A stretch of DNA of 64,000 nt. It comes from an uncultured Christensenellaceae bacterium (lineage in GTDB: Bacteria; Bacillota; Clostridia; Christensenellales; Borkfalkiaceae). Position numbers and translations under genes: made by a program. Positions 43,852 through 53,247 of this stretch are shown one piece after another. Position 1 is the first letter of the stretch. The number at the start of each line of letters is the position of its first letter. The notes under the pieces are model-generated. The model saw nothing but the letters and a program-made list of their open reading frames with translations. It was not told where the DNA came from and did not search any database. The stretch covers positions 1 to 64,000 of the forward strand of contig CAJUKJ010000007.1 in assembly GCA_910587365.1 (NCBI GenBank). The letters run 5' to 3'.

Positions 43852-45400
43852 AAGTCAAAGTAAAATATTTTCATCTTTTATATGGAAATTTTTAGAGCAA
43901 GTGGCTACACAATTTACTGGCATAGTCTTTCAAATTTTACTTGCTAGGTTGTTAGATCCAAAAGATTTCGGCAATTTAGCAATTCTAATAACCTTTACAA
44001 ATTTTGCCCTTATATTTATTCAGTCAGGCATAACTGTTGCGTTAATACAAAAAAAAGAGTTGGAAGAGTATGATATCTGTTCGGTATTTCTTATTTGCTT
44101 GCTAATAGCTGCAGTATTGTATGTCGTCTTGTTTTTCTCTGCGCCTTTAATTGCTGGTTTTTATGAAGAACCTAATTTAGTAGGACCATTAAGGATTTTG
44201 TCAATTGTTCTTTTTATAGGGGCAATCAATTCAATCCAAATTGCCATATTAACTCGTGCGTTTAAATTTAAAATTATGTTTTTTTGTAATTTTATTTCCG
44301 CAATGTTATCTGGAACTATTGGTATTGTTTTAGCAATAAAAGGATATGGTATTTGGGCGTTAGTCTATCATACGCTTTTAAATAGAGCTATAGTAACAAT
44401 AGTAATGGCATTCTTTGTAAGAGTTAAAATAAAAATTGGAATCTCCAGAAATAGTATTAAAAATATTTTCTCTTTTAGTATTAAGATTCTAGCGGCAAAT
44501 TTGGTCTCTGGGACTTATGACTCATTTAGGACTTTGATCATTGGCAAAAACTATTCAAAAGAGAAACTTGCTTATTACGATAAAGCATATACGTATTCTT
44601 CTTATATCTCTCAGCTATCTTCCAATTGTATATCTGGTGTTTTGTTGCCTGTCTTTTCCGAAAAGCAAGATAATATTAACCAGTTAAAAGGAATGGTAAG
44701 GAAATCCGTTAGGTTAACATCCTTTTTAATGTTTCCCGTATTTATTGGCGTAGCGGTAATTGCGTATCCTTTTGTGATGGTATTGCTGACTGAAAAGTGG
44801 ATCGACTGTGTTCCATTTCTAATAATCTTTTGTTTGTTACGTTTACCAGGATGTATAACACAGATTGATAAACAAATTCTTTATTCATTAAAAAAAGGTA
44901 GCGTGTGTCTAATTTATGAGATAATCATTTTGCTTTTAAATTTAGGTGCGGTATTTGCTTTTATTAATTTTGGTATAATTTATATCGCTCTTGCTGCTCT
45001 TGCGGTTGAATATATTGGTTTTATAGCATATTCCATAATTAGTTTTAAAATATACGGATATTCTTTAAGAGAAAGGATAATGGATATGGCAAGACCTTTA
45101 ATAAGTACTTTAATAATGGTTGCAATAATATATCCTATTAGCTTGATTCCAATGGATATTATCTGGATTTTGACGTTGCAAATTGTTTTTGGTATTGCAT
45201 TTTATATTTTATTGACATATCTAATTGATAGGGAAGATTTTAATTACTTTCTTGAGAAAATTGCCAATATTTTTAAAAAGGCAAGCTCAAAAGCTAAATC
45301 GGAAAAAGAAGTCCATAATTGTCAAAATTTGAACGAATCACAAGATAACGTAGATGAAAAGAAAGAAGATATTGTAGGAAATCGTGAAGATGATGAATAA
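43844..45400 (+). CDS. wzx: Wzx-type polysaccharide flippase
   Basis: A 518-residue MOP-superfamily exporter with about fourteen helices. The family pattern QILLARLLDPKDFGNLAIL is near residue 30 and the FSFSIKILAANLVSGTYDSF region near residue 205. It moves the lipid-linked repeat unit to the outer face for Wzy. An unusual charged tail of about 50 residues (rich in Glu, Asp, Lys) follows the last helix. Confidence 0.92.
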   Translation: MSKSQSKIFSSFIWKFLEQVATQFTGIVFQILLARLLDPKDFGNLAILITFTNFALIFIQSGITVALIQKKELEEYDICSVFLICLLIAAVLYVVLFFSAPLIAGFYEEPNLVGPLRILSIVLFIGAINSIQIAILTRAFKFKIMFFCNFISAMLSGTIGIVLAIKGYGIWALVYHTLLNRAIVTIVMAFFVRVKIKIGISRNSIKNIFSFSIKILAANLVSGTYDSFRTLIIGKNYSKEKLAYYDKAYTYSSYISQLSSNCISGVLLPVFSEKQDNINQLKGMVRKSVRLTSFLMFPVFIGVAVIAYPFVMVLLTEKWIDCVPFLIIFCLLRLPGCITQIDKQILYSLKKGSVCLIYEIIILLLNLGAVFAFINFGIIYIALAALAVEYIGFIAYSIISFKIYGYSLRERIMDMARPLISTLIMVAIIYPISLIPMDIIWILTLQIVFGIAFYILLTYLIDREDFNYFLEKIANIFKKASSKAKSEKEVHNCQNLNESQDNVDEKKEDIVGNREDDE

Positions 45401-46436
45401 TGGAAACATTAAATTACCGCAATTTAATTTTAAATATAATTATGTATTTTTTAATTATTATGATAATCCTAACAAGATTATGGAGGATGGGTATTACAAT
45501 ATTTGTTTGCGGGATTTAAAATGTTTAAAAAATGTACAATTAGTTTCGTTTCCCCTTGATAAAAGAAATAGATTTGAAAGATTTCTTTATCGAATTAATC
45601 ATTCTTATAAATTGAATAAAGTAGTAAATCTTCCTTTTAAAAAGGCTTGGTATCATCTTTATTTTGATGAAAAATATTTTAAAGAAAAGAAACCATATTG
45701 CTTTGTTGCAATTGGTCCGTATATTACCATCGACTATATAGTGTATTTGAAAAAGAAATATCCGGATGCTAAGTTTGTAAAAGTTCATAGGGATTTAGTG
45801 GAGGTGTATCAGAGAGGAAGTCCAGAATGGACTGATGACAAGTTGAGACAGTACTTTGATTTATGGATGTCTTATGATAAGAATGAGGCTTTAAAGAAGG
45901 GAATGATTCATTTTAATGAATTTGAATCCAAAATTGATATAAAAAAAACTGAATGGAATCAGTCGGATTTGTTTTTTGCTGGCGTGGCTAAAAATAGGTT
46001 GGATATTATAATGTCTGTTTATGAGCGATTTATGTCATTAGGCAAAAAATGTGACTTTTATTTAGTAGGTGTCGATGAAAGTCGGAGAATTGACAGACCA
46101 GGTTTAATATATGCAGACAAGTTTCTACCATACAGAGAAGTTCTTTTAAGATCAATTAACTCTAATTGTATTCTAGAAGTTAATCAACAGGGAGCAATAG
46201 GATATACTGCTAGATTTTTAGAAGCAGTTATTTATAACAAAAAATTAATAACCAACAACTTTGATGTAAAAAAGTCGAAATTTTATAATCCGCAGTATAT
46301 AAAATGTTTCAAAAATGCAAATGAAATTGACTCCAACTTTATTTTAGATAATAAATCAATAGATTATCGCTATAATGGAGAATTTTCTCCAATCAACTTA
46401 TTGTTACAAATTGAAGATGAACTTAATAAATTATAA
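45390..46436 (+). CDS. Probable GT-B glycosyltransferase
   Basis: A 348-residue soluble protein I cannot place in a named family with certainty. The C-terminal half has a GT-B-like layout: DLFFAGVAKNRLDIIMSVYE near residue 190, then a strand-helix ending KFLPYREVLLRSINSNCILE and ARFLEAVIYNKKLITNN, as in capsule transferases whose donor site is degenerate. The start could also be the GTG at 45384; AGGA at 45376-45379 suits either. It overlaps the end of wzx. Confidence 0.65.
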   Translation: MMNNGNIKLPQFNFKYNYVFFNYYDNPNKIMEDGYYNICLRDLKCLKNVQLVSFPLDKRNRFERFLYRINHSYKLNKVVNLPFKKAWYHLYFDEKYFKEKKPYCFVAIGPYITIDYIVYLKKKYPDAKFVKVHRDLVEVYQRGSPEWTDDKLRQYFDLWMSYDKNEALKKGMIHFNEFESKIDIKKTEWNQSDLFFAGVAKNRLDIIMSVYERFMSLGKKCDFYLVGVDESRRIDRPGLIYADKFLPYREVLLRSINSNCILEVNQQGAIGYTARFLEAVIYNKKLITNNFDVKKSKFYNPQYIKCFKNANEIDSNFILDNKSIDYRYNGEFSPINLLLQIEDELNKL

Positions 46437-46463
46437 TTTTACGATTTTTTTGAGAGGTATCAT

Positions 46464-47594
46464 ATGATTCAAGTATTTCAACCTACTTTGGGAAAGGAAG
46501 AGCTTAAAAGTTTAGAAACGGTTTTTAATTCAAATTGGATAGGAAAAGGTAAACTAGTTGATAAATTTGAAGGCTTATTTGCAGAGCATTTAGGCAGTAC
46601 GCCTAATCATGTTTTGACTACAAATTGTTGTAGTGAAGGTCTGTTTTCTTCAATGCCTTTATGCAATATAAGTAAAGACGATGAAGTTATTTTACCTACA
46701 ATTAGTTTTATCGGGGCAGGTAATGCTGTTTGTGCGAACGGTTCCAAAATGGTGCTTTGTGATGTCGATAAAAGAACATTGAACGCAAGACCTGAAGATA
46801 TTGAGAAGGTTATAACCAAAAAAACTAAAGCAATTTTGCTTTTACACTATGGGGGTATACCCTGCGATATGGATTCAATAATGAGTCTGGCTAAGACATA
46901 TAACTTGAAAGTAATTGAAGACTGTGCTGCGGGTGTCTGTTCAACATATAATGGAAAAGCTTTAGGAACTTTTGGTGATATTGGTATGTGGTCGTTTGAT
47001 GCTATGAAGATTCTTGTATGTGGCGACGGAGCTTGTTTACATTTTAGAGATCCTGAATTGAGGGAAAAAGCAGAAAAGCTACTTTATTTTGGTTTGCAAA
47101 CAAAAAGCGGTTATCAAAATAGCGTGGCGCAAAAGTGGTGGGAATTTGATATTTCTTGTTTTGGACATAGAGCGATAATGAATGATTTGACAGCGGCTAT
47201 TGCTATTGAGCAATATAAGAAATTGCCGACCTATATGCAAAAGAGAGCAGCCGTACACAAATTTTATGATAGTAATTTAAATAATATAGAATGGCTTGAT
47301 TTGCCTTTGCCAATTCCTGAAGGATGTGAAACTTCATATTATTTTTATCATATACAAATAAAAAATGGTAAAAGGGATTTGTTGGCAAAATATTTACGAG
47401 AAAAAGATATTTATACGACATATAGATATTTTCCGTTGCATAGAGTTCCTGGGTATAAAGTTGGGGGAGTGTACCCTAATGCGGATTATGCTGCCGATAA
47501 TACTTTATGTCTTCCTATGCACCAGAGCTTGTCGGTAAATGATTTGGAATATATTGTAGACACAATTCAAGAATTCGACAAGAAATATTGTTAA
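46464..47594 (+). CDS. DegT/DnrJ/EryC1 family aminotransferase (second)
   Basis: A 376-residue PLP-dependent sugar aminotransferase. The PLP lysine is in SFDAMKILVCGDG near residue 187; EDCAAGVCSTYNG near residue 153 and NCCSEGLFSSM near residue 54 are other family elements. It directly precedes rmlA, rmlC and rmlB, so a dTDP-4-keto- or 3-keto-6-deoxyhexose is the likely substrate, giving a dTDP-amino-dideoxyhexose. It is not close to the aminotransferase at the start of the operon, so two different amino sugars may be made. Confidence 0.85.
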   Translation: MIQVFQPTLGKEELKSLETVFNSNWIGKGKLVDKFEGLFAEHLGSTPNHVLTTNCCSEGLFSSMPLCNISKDDEVILPTISFIGAGNAVCANGSKMVLCDVDKRTLNARPEDIEKVITKKTKAILLLHYGGIPCDMDSIMSLAKTYNLKVIEDCAAGVCSTYNGKALGTFGDIGMWSFDAMKILVCGDGACLHFRDPELREKAEKLLYFGLQTKSGYQNSVAQKWWEFDISCFGHRAIMNDLTAAIAIEQYKKLPTYMQKRAAVHKFYDSNLNNIEWLDLPLPIPEGCETSYYFYHIQIKNGKRDLLAKYLREKDIYTTYRYFPLHRVPGYKVGGVYPNADYAADNTLCLPMHQSLSVNDLEYIVDTIQEFDKKYC

Positions 47595-47607
47595 TATTGA
47601 GATTTAT

Positions 47608-48489
47608 ATGAAAGGAATTATTTTGGCGGGTGGTAGCGGAACAAGACTTTATCCGTTGACGAAAATCACAAGTAAACAACTTTTGCCTATATATGATAAA
47701 CCGATGATTTACTATCCATTATCTACACTAATGCTTGCAGGGATAAGGGACATTTTAATTATATCAACGCCTTCCGATTTGCCTAACTTTGAGCGGTTGC
47801 TTGGTGACGGAAGTGATTACGGTATAAAGCTTAATTATAAAATTCAATCACGTCCGGAAGGGCTTGCGCAGGCTTTTATTATAGCTGAAGATTTTATTGG
47901 AAGTCAGCCGTGCGCAATGGTTTTAGGTGATAATATTTTTTATGGCGGTGGGCTTGGAGATAGACTGAAAGAGGCTGCTGAGAATGCTGAAAATGGGTTA
48001 GCAACTGTATTTGGCTACTATGTTAACGATCCTAAGCGATTTGGTATAATGGAACTTAGTGACAACGGAAAAATTTTATCGGTTGAAGAAAAACCAAATG
48101 AGCCTAAATCAAACTATGCTATTACGGGTTTATATTTTTATCCGGGGGGCGTAAGCAAGAAGGCTCATAGTGTAAAAAAATCTAAACGTGGCGAATATGA
48201 AATAACAACTCTTAATGATATATATTTGAAAAAATCATTATTGCATGGCATAATTTTAGGACGTGGCTTTGCTTGGCTTGATACAGGCACAATGGATAGT
48301 TTAATTGAGGCTTCGGAATTTGTGCAAATGCTTGAAAAAAGGCAGGGTGTAAAGATCTCTGCAATTGAAGAGATTGCTTACCGTAAGGGTTGGATATCTA
48401 AGGAAAAACTTTTGGAAGCTGCAGAAAAATATGGGAAATCACCTTATGGAGAGCATCTGAAAAATGTTTCTGAAGGCAAAATAATATGA
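47608..48489 (+). CDS. rmlA: Glucose-1-phosphate thymidylyltransferase
   Basis: A 293-residue enzyme making dTDP-glucose. The nucleotide-binding signature GGSGTRLYPLT is at residues about 8-18 and KQLLPIYDKPMIYYPLSTLM at 24-43; MVLGDNIFYG is near residue 107. First step of the dTDP-sugar branch; overlaps rmlC by 4 bases. Confidence 0.96.
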   Translation: MKGIILAGGSGTRLYPLTKITSKQLLPIYDKPMIYYPLSTLMLAGIRDILIISTPSDLPNFERLLGDGSDYGIKLNYKIQSRPEGLAQAFIIAEDFIGSQPCAMVLGDNIFYGGGLGDRLKEAAENAENGLATVFGYYVNDPKRFGIMELSDNGKILSVEEKPNEPKSNYAITGLYFYPGGVSKKAHSVKKSKRGEYEITTLNDIYLKKSLLHGIILGRGFAWLDTGTMDSLIEASEFVQMLEKRQGVKISAIEEIAYRKGWISKEKLLEAAEKYGKSPYGEHLKNVSEGKII

Positions 48490-49043
48490 ATAATTTTGAC
48501 TTTATTAAGACTGCTATAGATGGTGTGATTATAATCGAATCTAAAGTATTTGGTGACGAACGAGGCTATTTTACCGAGACTTATAATCAGGAAGAGTTTA
48601 GAGCTAATGCTTTAAACTATGTTTTCGTGCAGGATAATCAATCCAGAAGCAAAAAGGGTGTATTACGCGGATTACATTTTCAAAAGACTTATCCGCAGGC
48701 GAAGCTTGTGCGCGTATTAGAGGGTGAAGTTTTTGATGTGGCTGTGGACTTGCGAAAAGGAAGTGCTACTTATGGGAAATGGGTAGGTGTTGTGCTTTCA
48801 GGAGGGAATAAAAAACAGTTAATGATTCCGCGCGGGTTTGCTCATGGTTTTTTGGTGTTGTCCGATACGGCGACATTTTGCTATAAATGCGACGAATTTT
48901 ATCACCCTGAAGACGAAGGGGGTATCATTTGGAACGATCCCGATATTGCAATTGACTGGGGTAATCTTTCTGATGTTCTTCTCAGTGAAAAAGATAAAAA
49001 ACACCCAATGTTAAAAGAAAGTGGGGTTGTATTTGATTTATGA
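48486..49043 (+). CDS. rmlC: dTDP-4-dehydrorhamnose 3,5-epimerase
   Basis: A 185-residue cupin-type epimerase. RGLHFQ near residue 59 holds the catalytic His, VFDVAVDLRKGSATYGKW is near residue 81 and IPRGFAHGFLVLS near residue 117. All canonical RmlC residues are there, so the true C3/C5 epimerase rather than an FdtA-type isomerase is indicated. Overlaps rmlA and rmlB by 4 bases each. Confidence 0.94.
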   Translation: MNNFDFIKTAIDGVIIIESKVFGDERGYFTETYNQEEFRANALNYVFVQDNQSRSKKGVLRGLHFQKTYPQAKLVRVLEGEVFDVAVDLRKGSATYGKWVGVVLSGGNKKQLMIPRGFAHGFLVLSDTATFCYKCDEFYHPEDEGGIIWNDPDIAIDWGNLSDVLLSEKDKKHPMLKESGVVFDL

Positions 49044-50071
49044 AACAAATTATTATAGTGACTGGTGGTGCCGGGTTTATTGGTAGCAACTTTATCTTTT
49101 ATATGATTAAAAAACATCCCGAGTATAGGATTGTTTGTCTGGACAAGCTGACCTATGCGGGCAATCTTTCTACGCTCAAAGAAGTGATGGACAACCCTAA
49201 CTTCTGCTTCGTTAAGGCTGATATATGCGACAGGGAAGCGGTGTTTAAGCTTTTTGAAGAGGAAAAGCCCGACTTGGTTGTCAACTTCGCTGCGGAAAGC
49301 CACGTTGACAGGAGCATTGAAGACCCTGGCATTTTCCTTCAAACCAACATTATAGGCACGGCAACGCTTATGGACGCTTGCCGCAAGTACGGCATCAAGC
49401 GTTATCATCAGGTTTCCACCGACGAGGTTTACGGCGATTTACCTCTTGACAGGCCCGATTTGTTTTTCACGGAAGCCACGCCTATTCATACGAGCAGTCC
49501 TTATTCTTCGAGCAAGGCTTCGGCGGATTTGCTCGTGTTGGCATATTATAGGACGTACGGCTTGCCCGTTTCGATTAGCCGCTGCTCTAATAACTACGGA
49601 CCTTATCATTTCCCTGAAAAACTCATTCCGCTTATGATAGCCAACGCGTTGAACGATAAGGAGTTGCCGATATACGGCAATGGTGCAAACGTGCGTGACT
49701 GGCTGTATGTCGAGGATCACTGCAAGGCGATTGATCTTATTATCCATAAGGGCAGATTGGGGGAAGTGTATAACGTCGGCGGTCATAATGAGATGGCGAA
49801 TATCGATATTGTCAAGCTCATTTGTAAAGAGCTTGGTAAGCAACCCGAAAGCCTTATTAAATACGTTGCGGACAGAAAGGGACACGATATGCGTTATGCA
49901 ATTGACCCGACAAAAATTCACAATGAATTGGGTTGGCTGCCTGAAACTAAGTTTGTGGACGGCATAAAAAAGACGATAAAATGGTATCTTGAAAACCGCA
50001 GCTGGTGGGAAGAAATCATTTCCGGAGAGTACCAAAATTATTATCAAAAAATTTATGGGGATAGAAAATAA
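49040..50071 (+). CDS. rmlB: dTDP-glucose 4,6-dehydratase
   Basis: A 343-residue short-chain dehydrogenase-fold enzyme: GGAGFIGSN near the N-terminus, STDEVYG near residue 130, and the catalytic YSSSK near residue 156. It makes dTDP-4-keto-6-deoxyglucose, the branch point for rhamnose and amino sugars. Most of the gene is more GC-rich than its neighbours in the locus, resembling the chromosomal genes, which suggests a different origin. Confidence 0.96.
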   Translation: MKQIIIVTGGAGFIGSNFIFYMIKKHPEYRIVCLDKLTYAGNLSTLKEVMDNPNFCFVKADICDREAVFKLFEEEKPDLVVNFAAESHVDRSIEDPGIFLQTNIIGTATLMDACRKYGIKRYHQVSTDEVYGDLPLDRPDLFFTEATPIHTSSPYSSSKASADLLVLAYYRTYGLPVSISRCSNNYGPYHFPEKLIPLMIANALNDKELPIYGNGANVRDWLYVEDHCKAIDLIIHKGRLGEVYNVGGHNEMANIDIVKLICKELGKQPESLIKYVADRKGHDMRYAIDPTKIHNELGWLPETKFVDGIKKTIKWYLENRSWWEEIISGEYQNYYQKIYGDRK

Positions 50072-50080
50072 AAAATAAAT

Positions 50081-51169
50081 ATGTTTCAGTCAAAAACAAT
50101 TTTAGTTACGGGTGCTGCAGGATTTATTGGTGCTAACTTGATTTTATCATTGTTTAAAAATTATCGTAATATTAATATTATAGGTGTTGATAACATTAAT
50201 GACTATTATGATATATCGTTAAAAGAATATAGACTTACTTTAATCGACGAACAAATAAGAAATGAAACTTCTAATTGTTGGACATTTGTAAAAGGCAATA
50301 TTGCAGATAAGCAACTTATTGAGAATCTTTTTTCTAAATTTAATCCAGCATTTGTAGTAAATCTCGCTGCACAGGCAGGTGTTAGATACTCTATATCTAA
50401 TCCAGATGCGTACATCGAGGCGAATCTTATAGGATTTTATAATATCTTAGAAGCTTGTCGTCATTCTTATGATAACGACAAAGGTGGGGTACAGCATCTT
50501 ATCTATGCCTCATCTTCAAGCGTTTATGGTAGCAATGAAAAAGTACCGTATTCTACGGACGATAAAGTAGACAATCCTGTTTCTCTTTATGCGGCGACAA
50601 AAAAGAGCAATGAGTTAATGGCTCATGCTTATTCAAAGTTATATAATATTCCTTCAACGGGATTGCGCTTTTTTACGGTATATGGTCCTGCGGGGAGACC
50701 CGATATGGCATATTTCGGCTTTACGAATAAGTTGCGTGAAGGAAAAACAATAGAAATATTCAATTACGGCAACTGTAAGCGCGATTTCACATATATCGAC
50801 GATATCGTGGAGGGGGTTATACGTGTAATTCAGAAACCTCCCGAACGAATATTGGGTAAAGATGGTTTGCCTATTCCGCCGTATAAAGTTTATAACATTG
50901 GGAATAGTAACCCTGAAAACTTGTTGGAGTTTGTAGATGTTTTACAGCAAGAATTAATTCGTGCAAAGGTCTTACCTGAGGATTATGATTTTGAAAAACA
51001 TAAAATACTTGTGCCTATGCAAGCGGGTGACGTGCCTATAACCTATGCCGATACTACACCTTTGGAAAAAGATTTCGGGTTTAGACCGAATACGCCGTTA
51101 AGAGAAGGGCTTAGCCGTTTTGCCGATTGGTACTATGAGTTTTATTTAAAAGGGAAAGAGGTAAATTAA
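50081..51169 (+). CDS. UDP-glucuronate 4-epimerase-like NAD-dependent epimerase
   Basis: A 362-residue SDR epimerase: TGAAGFIGANL at the N-terminus, YASSSSVYG near residue 142, YAATKKSNE near residue 172 and the subgroup motif RFFTVYGPAGRPDM near residue 200. This motif set is typical of UDP-GlcA to UDP-GalA epimerases (CapI/LspL). The next gene, a UDP-glucose dehydrogenase, would supply its substrate. Confidence 0.9.
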   Translation: MFQSKTILVTGAAGFIGANLILSLFKNYRNINIIGVDNINDYYDISLKEYRLTLIDEQIRNETSNCWTFVKGNIADKQLIENLFSKFNPAFVVNLAAQAGVRYSISNPDAYIEANLIGFYNILEACRHSYDNDKGGVQHLIYASSSSVYGSNEKVPYSTDDKVDNPVSLYAATKKSNELMAHAYSKLYNIPSTGLRFFTVYGPAGRPDMAYFGFTNKLREGKTIEIFNYGNCKRDFTYIDDIVEGVIRVIQKPPERILGKDGLPIPPYKVYNIGNSNPENLLEFVDVLQQELIRAKVLPEDYDFEKHKILVPMQAGDVPITYADTTPLEKDFGFRPNTPLREGLSRFADWYYEFYLKGKEVN

Positions 51170-52402
51170 ATGAAAATTGCGGTAGCGGGAACAGGATACG
51201 TCGGTTTATCTTTGGCTGTATTGCTTGCGCAAAATAACGAGGTTATTGCCGTTGACGTAGTGCCTGAAAAAGTTGAACTTATTAATCAGAAAAAATCGCC
51301 TATTCAGGATGAATATATTGAAAAATATCTTATAGAAAAAGAATTGAATTTGGTAGCTACGCTAGATGCTGAAAAGGCATATCAAAATGCGGAAATAGTT
51401 GTGATTGCCGCTCCCACTAATTATGACAGTCAGAAAAACTATTTTGATACTTCTGCTGTAGAAACTGTAATTGAGCTTGTTATCAAAAATAATCCTAACG
51501 CAATTATGGTAATAAAGTCTACGATACCTGTAGGATATACCGAAAGTATTAGAAAAAAAATGGGAAGCAAAAATATTATTTTCAGTCCTGAATTTTTGCG
51601 TGAGAGTAAAGCACTATACGATAATTTATATCCAAGCAGAATAATAGTCGGAACGGATTTAAGTGATACGAAATTGATTAATATTTCACAAACATTTATC
51701 GAGCTATTAAAGCAAGGTGCTATTAAGAAAGATATAGAAACTCGAATAATGGGACTTACCGAAGCAGAAGCTGTAAAGCTGTTTGCAAATACTTATCTTG
51801 CGCTTCGTGTATCTTATTTTAATGAACTCGACACATATGCTGAGATGAAAGGACTTGATACTAAAGCAATTATTGACGGTGTATGCTTAGATCCGCGTAT
51901 AGGAATGCATTATAATAATCCGTCTTTTGGCTACGGTGGATATTGTTTACCCAAAGATACCAAACAACTTTTGGCAAATTATGCGGACGTTCCTGAAAAT
52001 TTAATAGGAGCAATTGTTGAATCAAATCGAACAAGAAAAGATTTTATCGCTGACAGAGTTTTGGAATTGGCGGGATATTACAGCAAAAACGGCGAGTATT
52101 CCGCAGAAAAGGAAAGGAAAGTGGTTATAGGCGTTTATCGTTTGACTATGAAAAGCAATTCAGACAATTTCAGACAAAGCTCGATTCAAGGGGTTATGAA
52201 GCGTATAAAGGCAAAAGGTGCTAAAGTTATTGTTTATGAACCTACATTAAGTGACGGCGATACTTTTTTTGGTAGTTTAATAGTTAATAATTTGCAAAAA
52301 TTTAAAGATTTAAGCAATGCTATTATAGCGAATAGATACGATAGTTGTTTAGCTGAAGTTAAGTTTAAAGTATATACAAGAGATATATATTTGCGAGATT
52401 AA
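51170..52402 (+). CDS. ugd: UDP-glucose 6-dehydrogenase
   Basis: A 410-residue enzyme oxidising UDP-glucose to UDP-glucuronate with two [18 protein letters not shown] is the Rossmann loop (about 7-21), and [14 protein letters not shown] near residue 255 holds the catalytic Cys. It begins immediately after the epimerase stop. Last intact gene of the polysaccharide locus. Confidence 0.95.
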   Translation: MKIAVAGTGYVGLSLAVLLAQNNEVIAVDVVPEKVELINQKKSPIQDEYIEKYLIEKELNLVATLDAEKAYQNAEIVVIAAPTNYDSQKNYFDTSAVETVIELVIKNNPNAIMVIKSTIPVGYTESIRKKMGSKNIIFSPEFLRESKALYDNLYPSRIIVGTDLSDTKLINISQTFIELLKQGAIKKDIETRIMGLTEAEAVKLFANTYLALRVSYFNELDTYAEMKGLDTKAIIDGVCLDPRIGMHYNNPSFGYGGYCLPKDTKQLLANYADVPENLIGAIVESNRTRKDFIADRVLELAGYYSKNGEYSAEKERKVVIGVYRLTMKSNSDNFRQSSIQGVMKRIKAKGAKVIVYEPTLSDGDTFFGSLIVNNLQKFKDLSNAIIANRYDSCLAEVKFKVYTRDIYLRD

Positions 52403-52461
52403 TTTTAAAATATAAAAACTGATAATTGCCTAAAGTCTAGTGCTTTTGGCGATTTTAGTTA

Positions 52462-52490
52462 TTGACAATGATAAGAAGTTGAAATAAAAT
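52462..52490 (+). promoter_or_regulatory. Promoter of the decayed MBOAT gene
   Basis: Perfect TTGACA (52462-52467), 17-bp spacer, TAAAAT (52485-52490). An 8-bp hairpin (ATCTGTTT with AAACAGAT) lies at 52501-52523, before the pseudogene start. Confidence 0.75.
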
Positions 52491-52551
52491 TAAATGCCCC
52501 ATCTGTTTGCGAGGAAAACAGATATATATTAAATATTATTCAAAAGATAAA

Positions 52552-53170
52552 ATGTTATTTAACTCGCTTGAATTTTTGATATTTCTTCCAATAGTGTTTT
52601 AATCTAATAGATAATACCGTAAAAGTTTCGCTGGTTGCTTTTATTAGTTGCCAGCTACTTTTTCTATATGTATTGGAATTTGTGTTTCTAATTCATTTTA
52701 CTTCTGTAGTATCTTATTAGGCGGAACTATTATCAGAAAAATGCAAATATAGCCGAAAGATTAAAATTTCCGTATTGGTTATATCGGCAGTAGTTTGTCT
52801 GGGCGTTTTATTATTCTTTAAATATTTCAATTTCTTCTATAATATTGTTTGGCATATTATAGGATTAATCAGTAACAAAGAACATTCTGGTTATTTCAGC
52901 CTTTATCTTATGTCATTGACATTTATAAATCTAAAATCAATACCGAAAGACATTTTGGTTATTACGCATTATTTGTTTGTTTCTTCCCGCAATTGGTCGC
53001 AAGACCTATCGAACGTCAGCAGGACTTGATTCTTAAATTAAAGCAAAAGCATTATATAAAATAAATTGAATAGAGTGGTGCATTCCGCATAATGCTTACA
53101 GGTTTTTTCAAAAAAATTGCTGTTGCCGATATTATAGGTATAGTAGTTAATACAATCTTTAACGATATAG
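52552..53170 (+). pseudogene. MBOAT (AlgI/DltB-type) O-acyltransferase remnant
   Basis: No frame is open, but translated pieces in shifting frames follow an MBOAT protein in order. They are MLFNSLEFLIFLPIVF at the start, an NIAERLKF piece and then VVCLGVLLFFKYFNFFYN. FPQLVA-PIER-QDLI-KLK and FFKKIAVADIIGIVVNTIFN complete the series. These fit the N-terminal and central parts of the family; the C-terminal half with the catalytic histidine is gone. Such enzymes acetylate polysaccharides across the membrane, so loss would change decoration of the product. At 53170-53205 the sequence turns into a short copy of the UDP-uronate epimerase gene. Confidence 0.8.
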
Positions 53171-53212
53171 GATTGCCTATTCCGCCGTATATAATTTATA
53201 ACATTTTTTGAA

Positions 53213-53241
53213 TTTCCAAATCGAGATGAAAGTGCTATAAT
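53213..53241 (+). promoter_or_regulatory. Promoter of the RNA-polymerase-like gene
   Basis: TTTCCA (53213-53218), 17 bp, perfect TATAAT (53236-53241). The -10 box ends 7 bases before the ATG at 53248 and no Shine-Dalgarno site is seen. Confidence 0.5.
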
Positions 53242-53247
53242 TCCCTT

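Noticed and set aside
49439..50047. A 202-codon open frame on the minus strand inside rmlB
   Set aside because: It is the antisense shadow of a clear rmlB gene, has no ribosome site and no recognisable family pattern.
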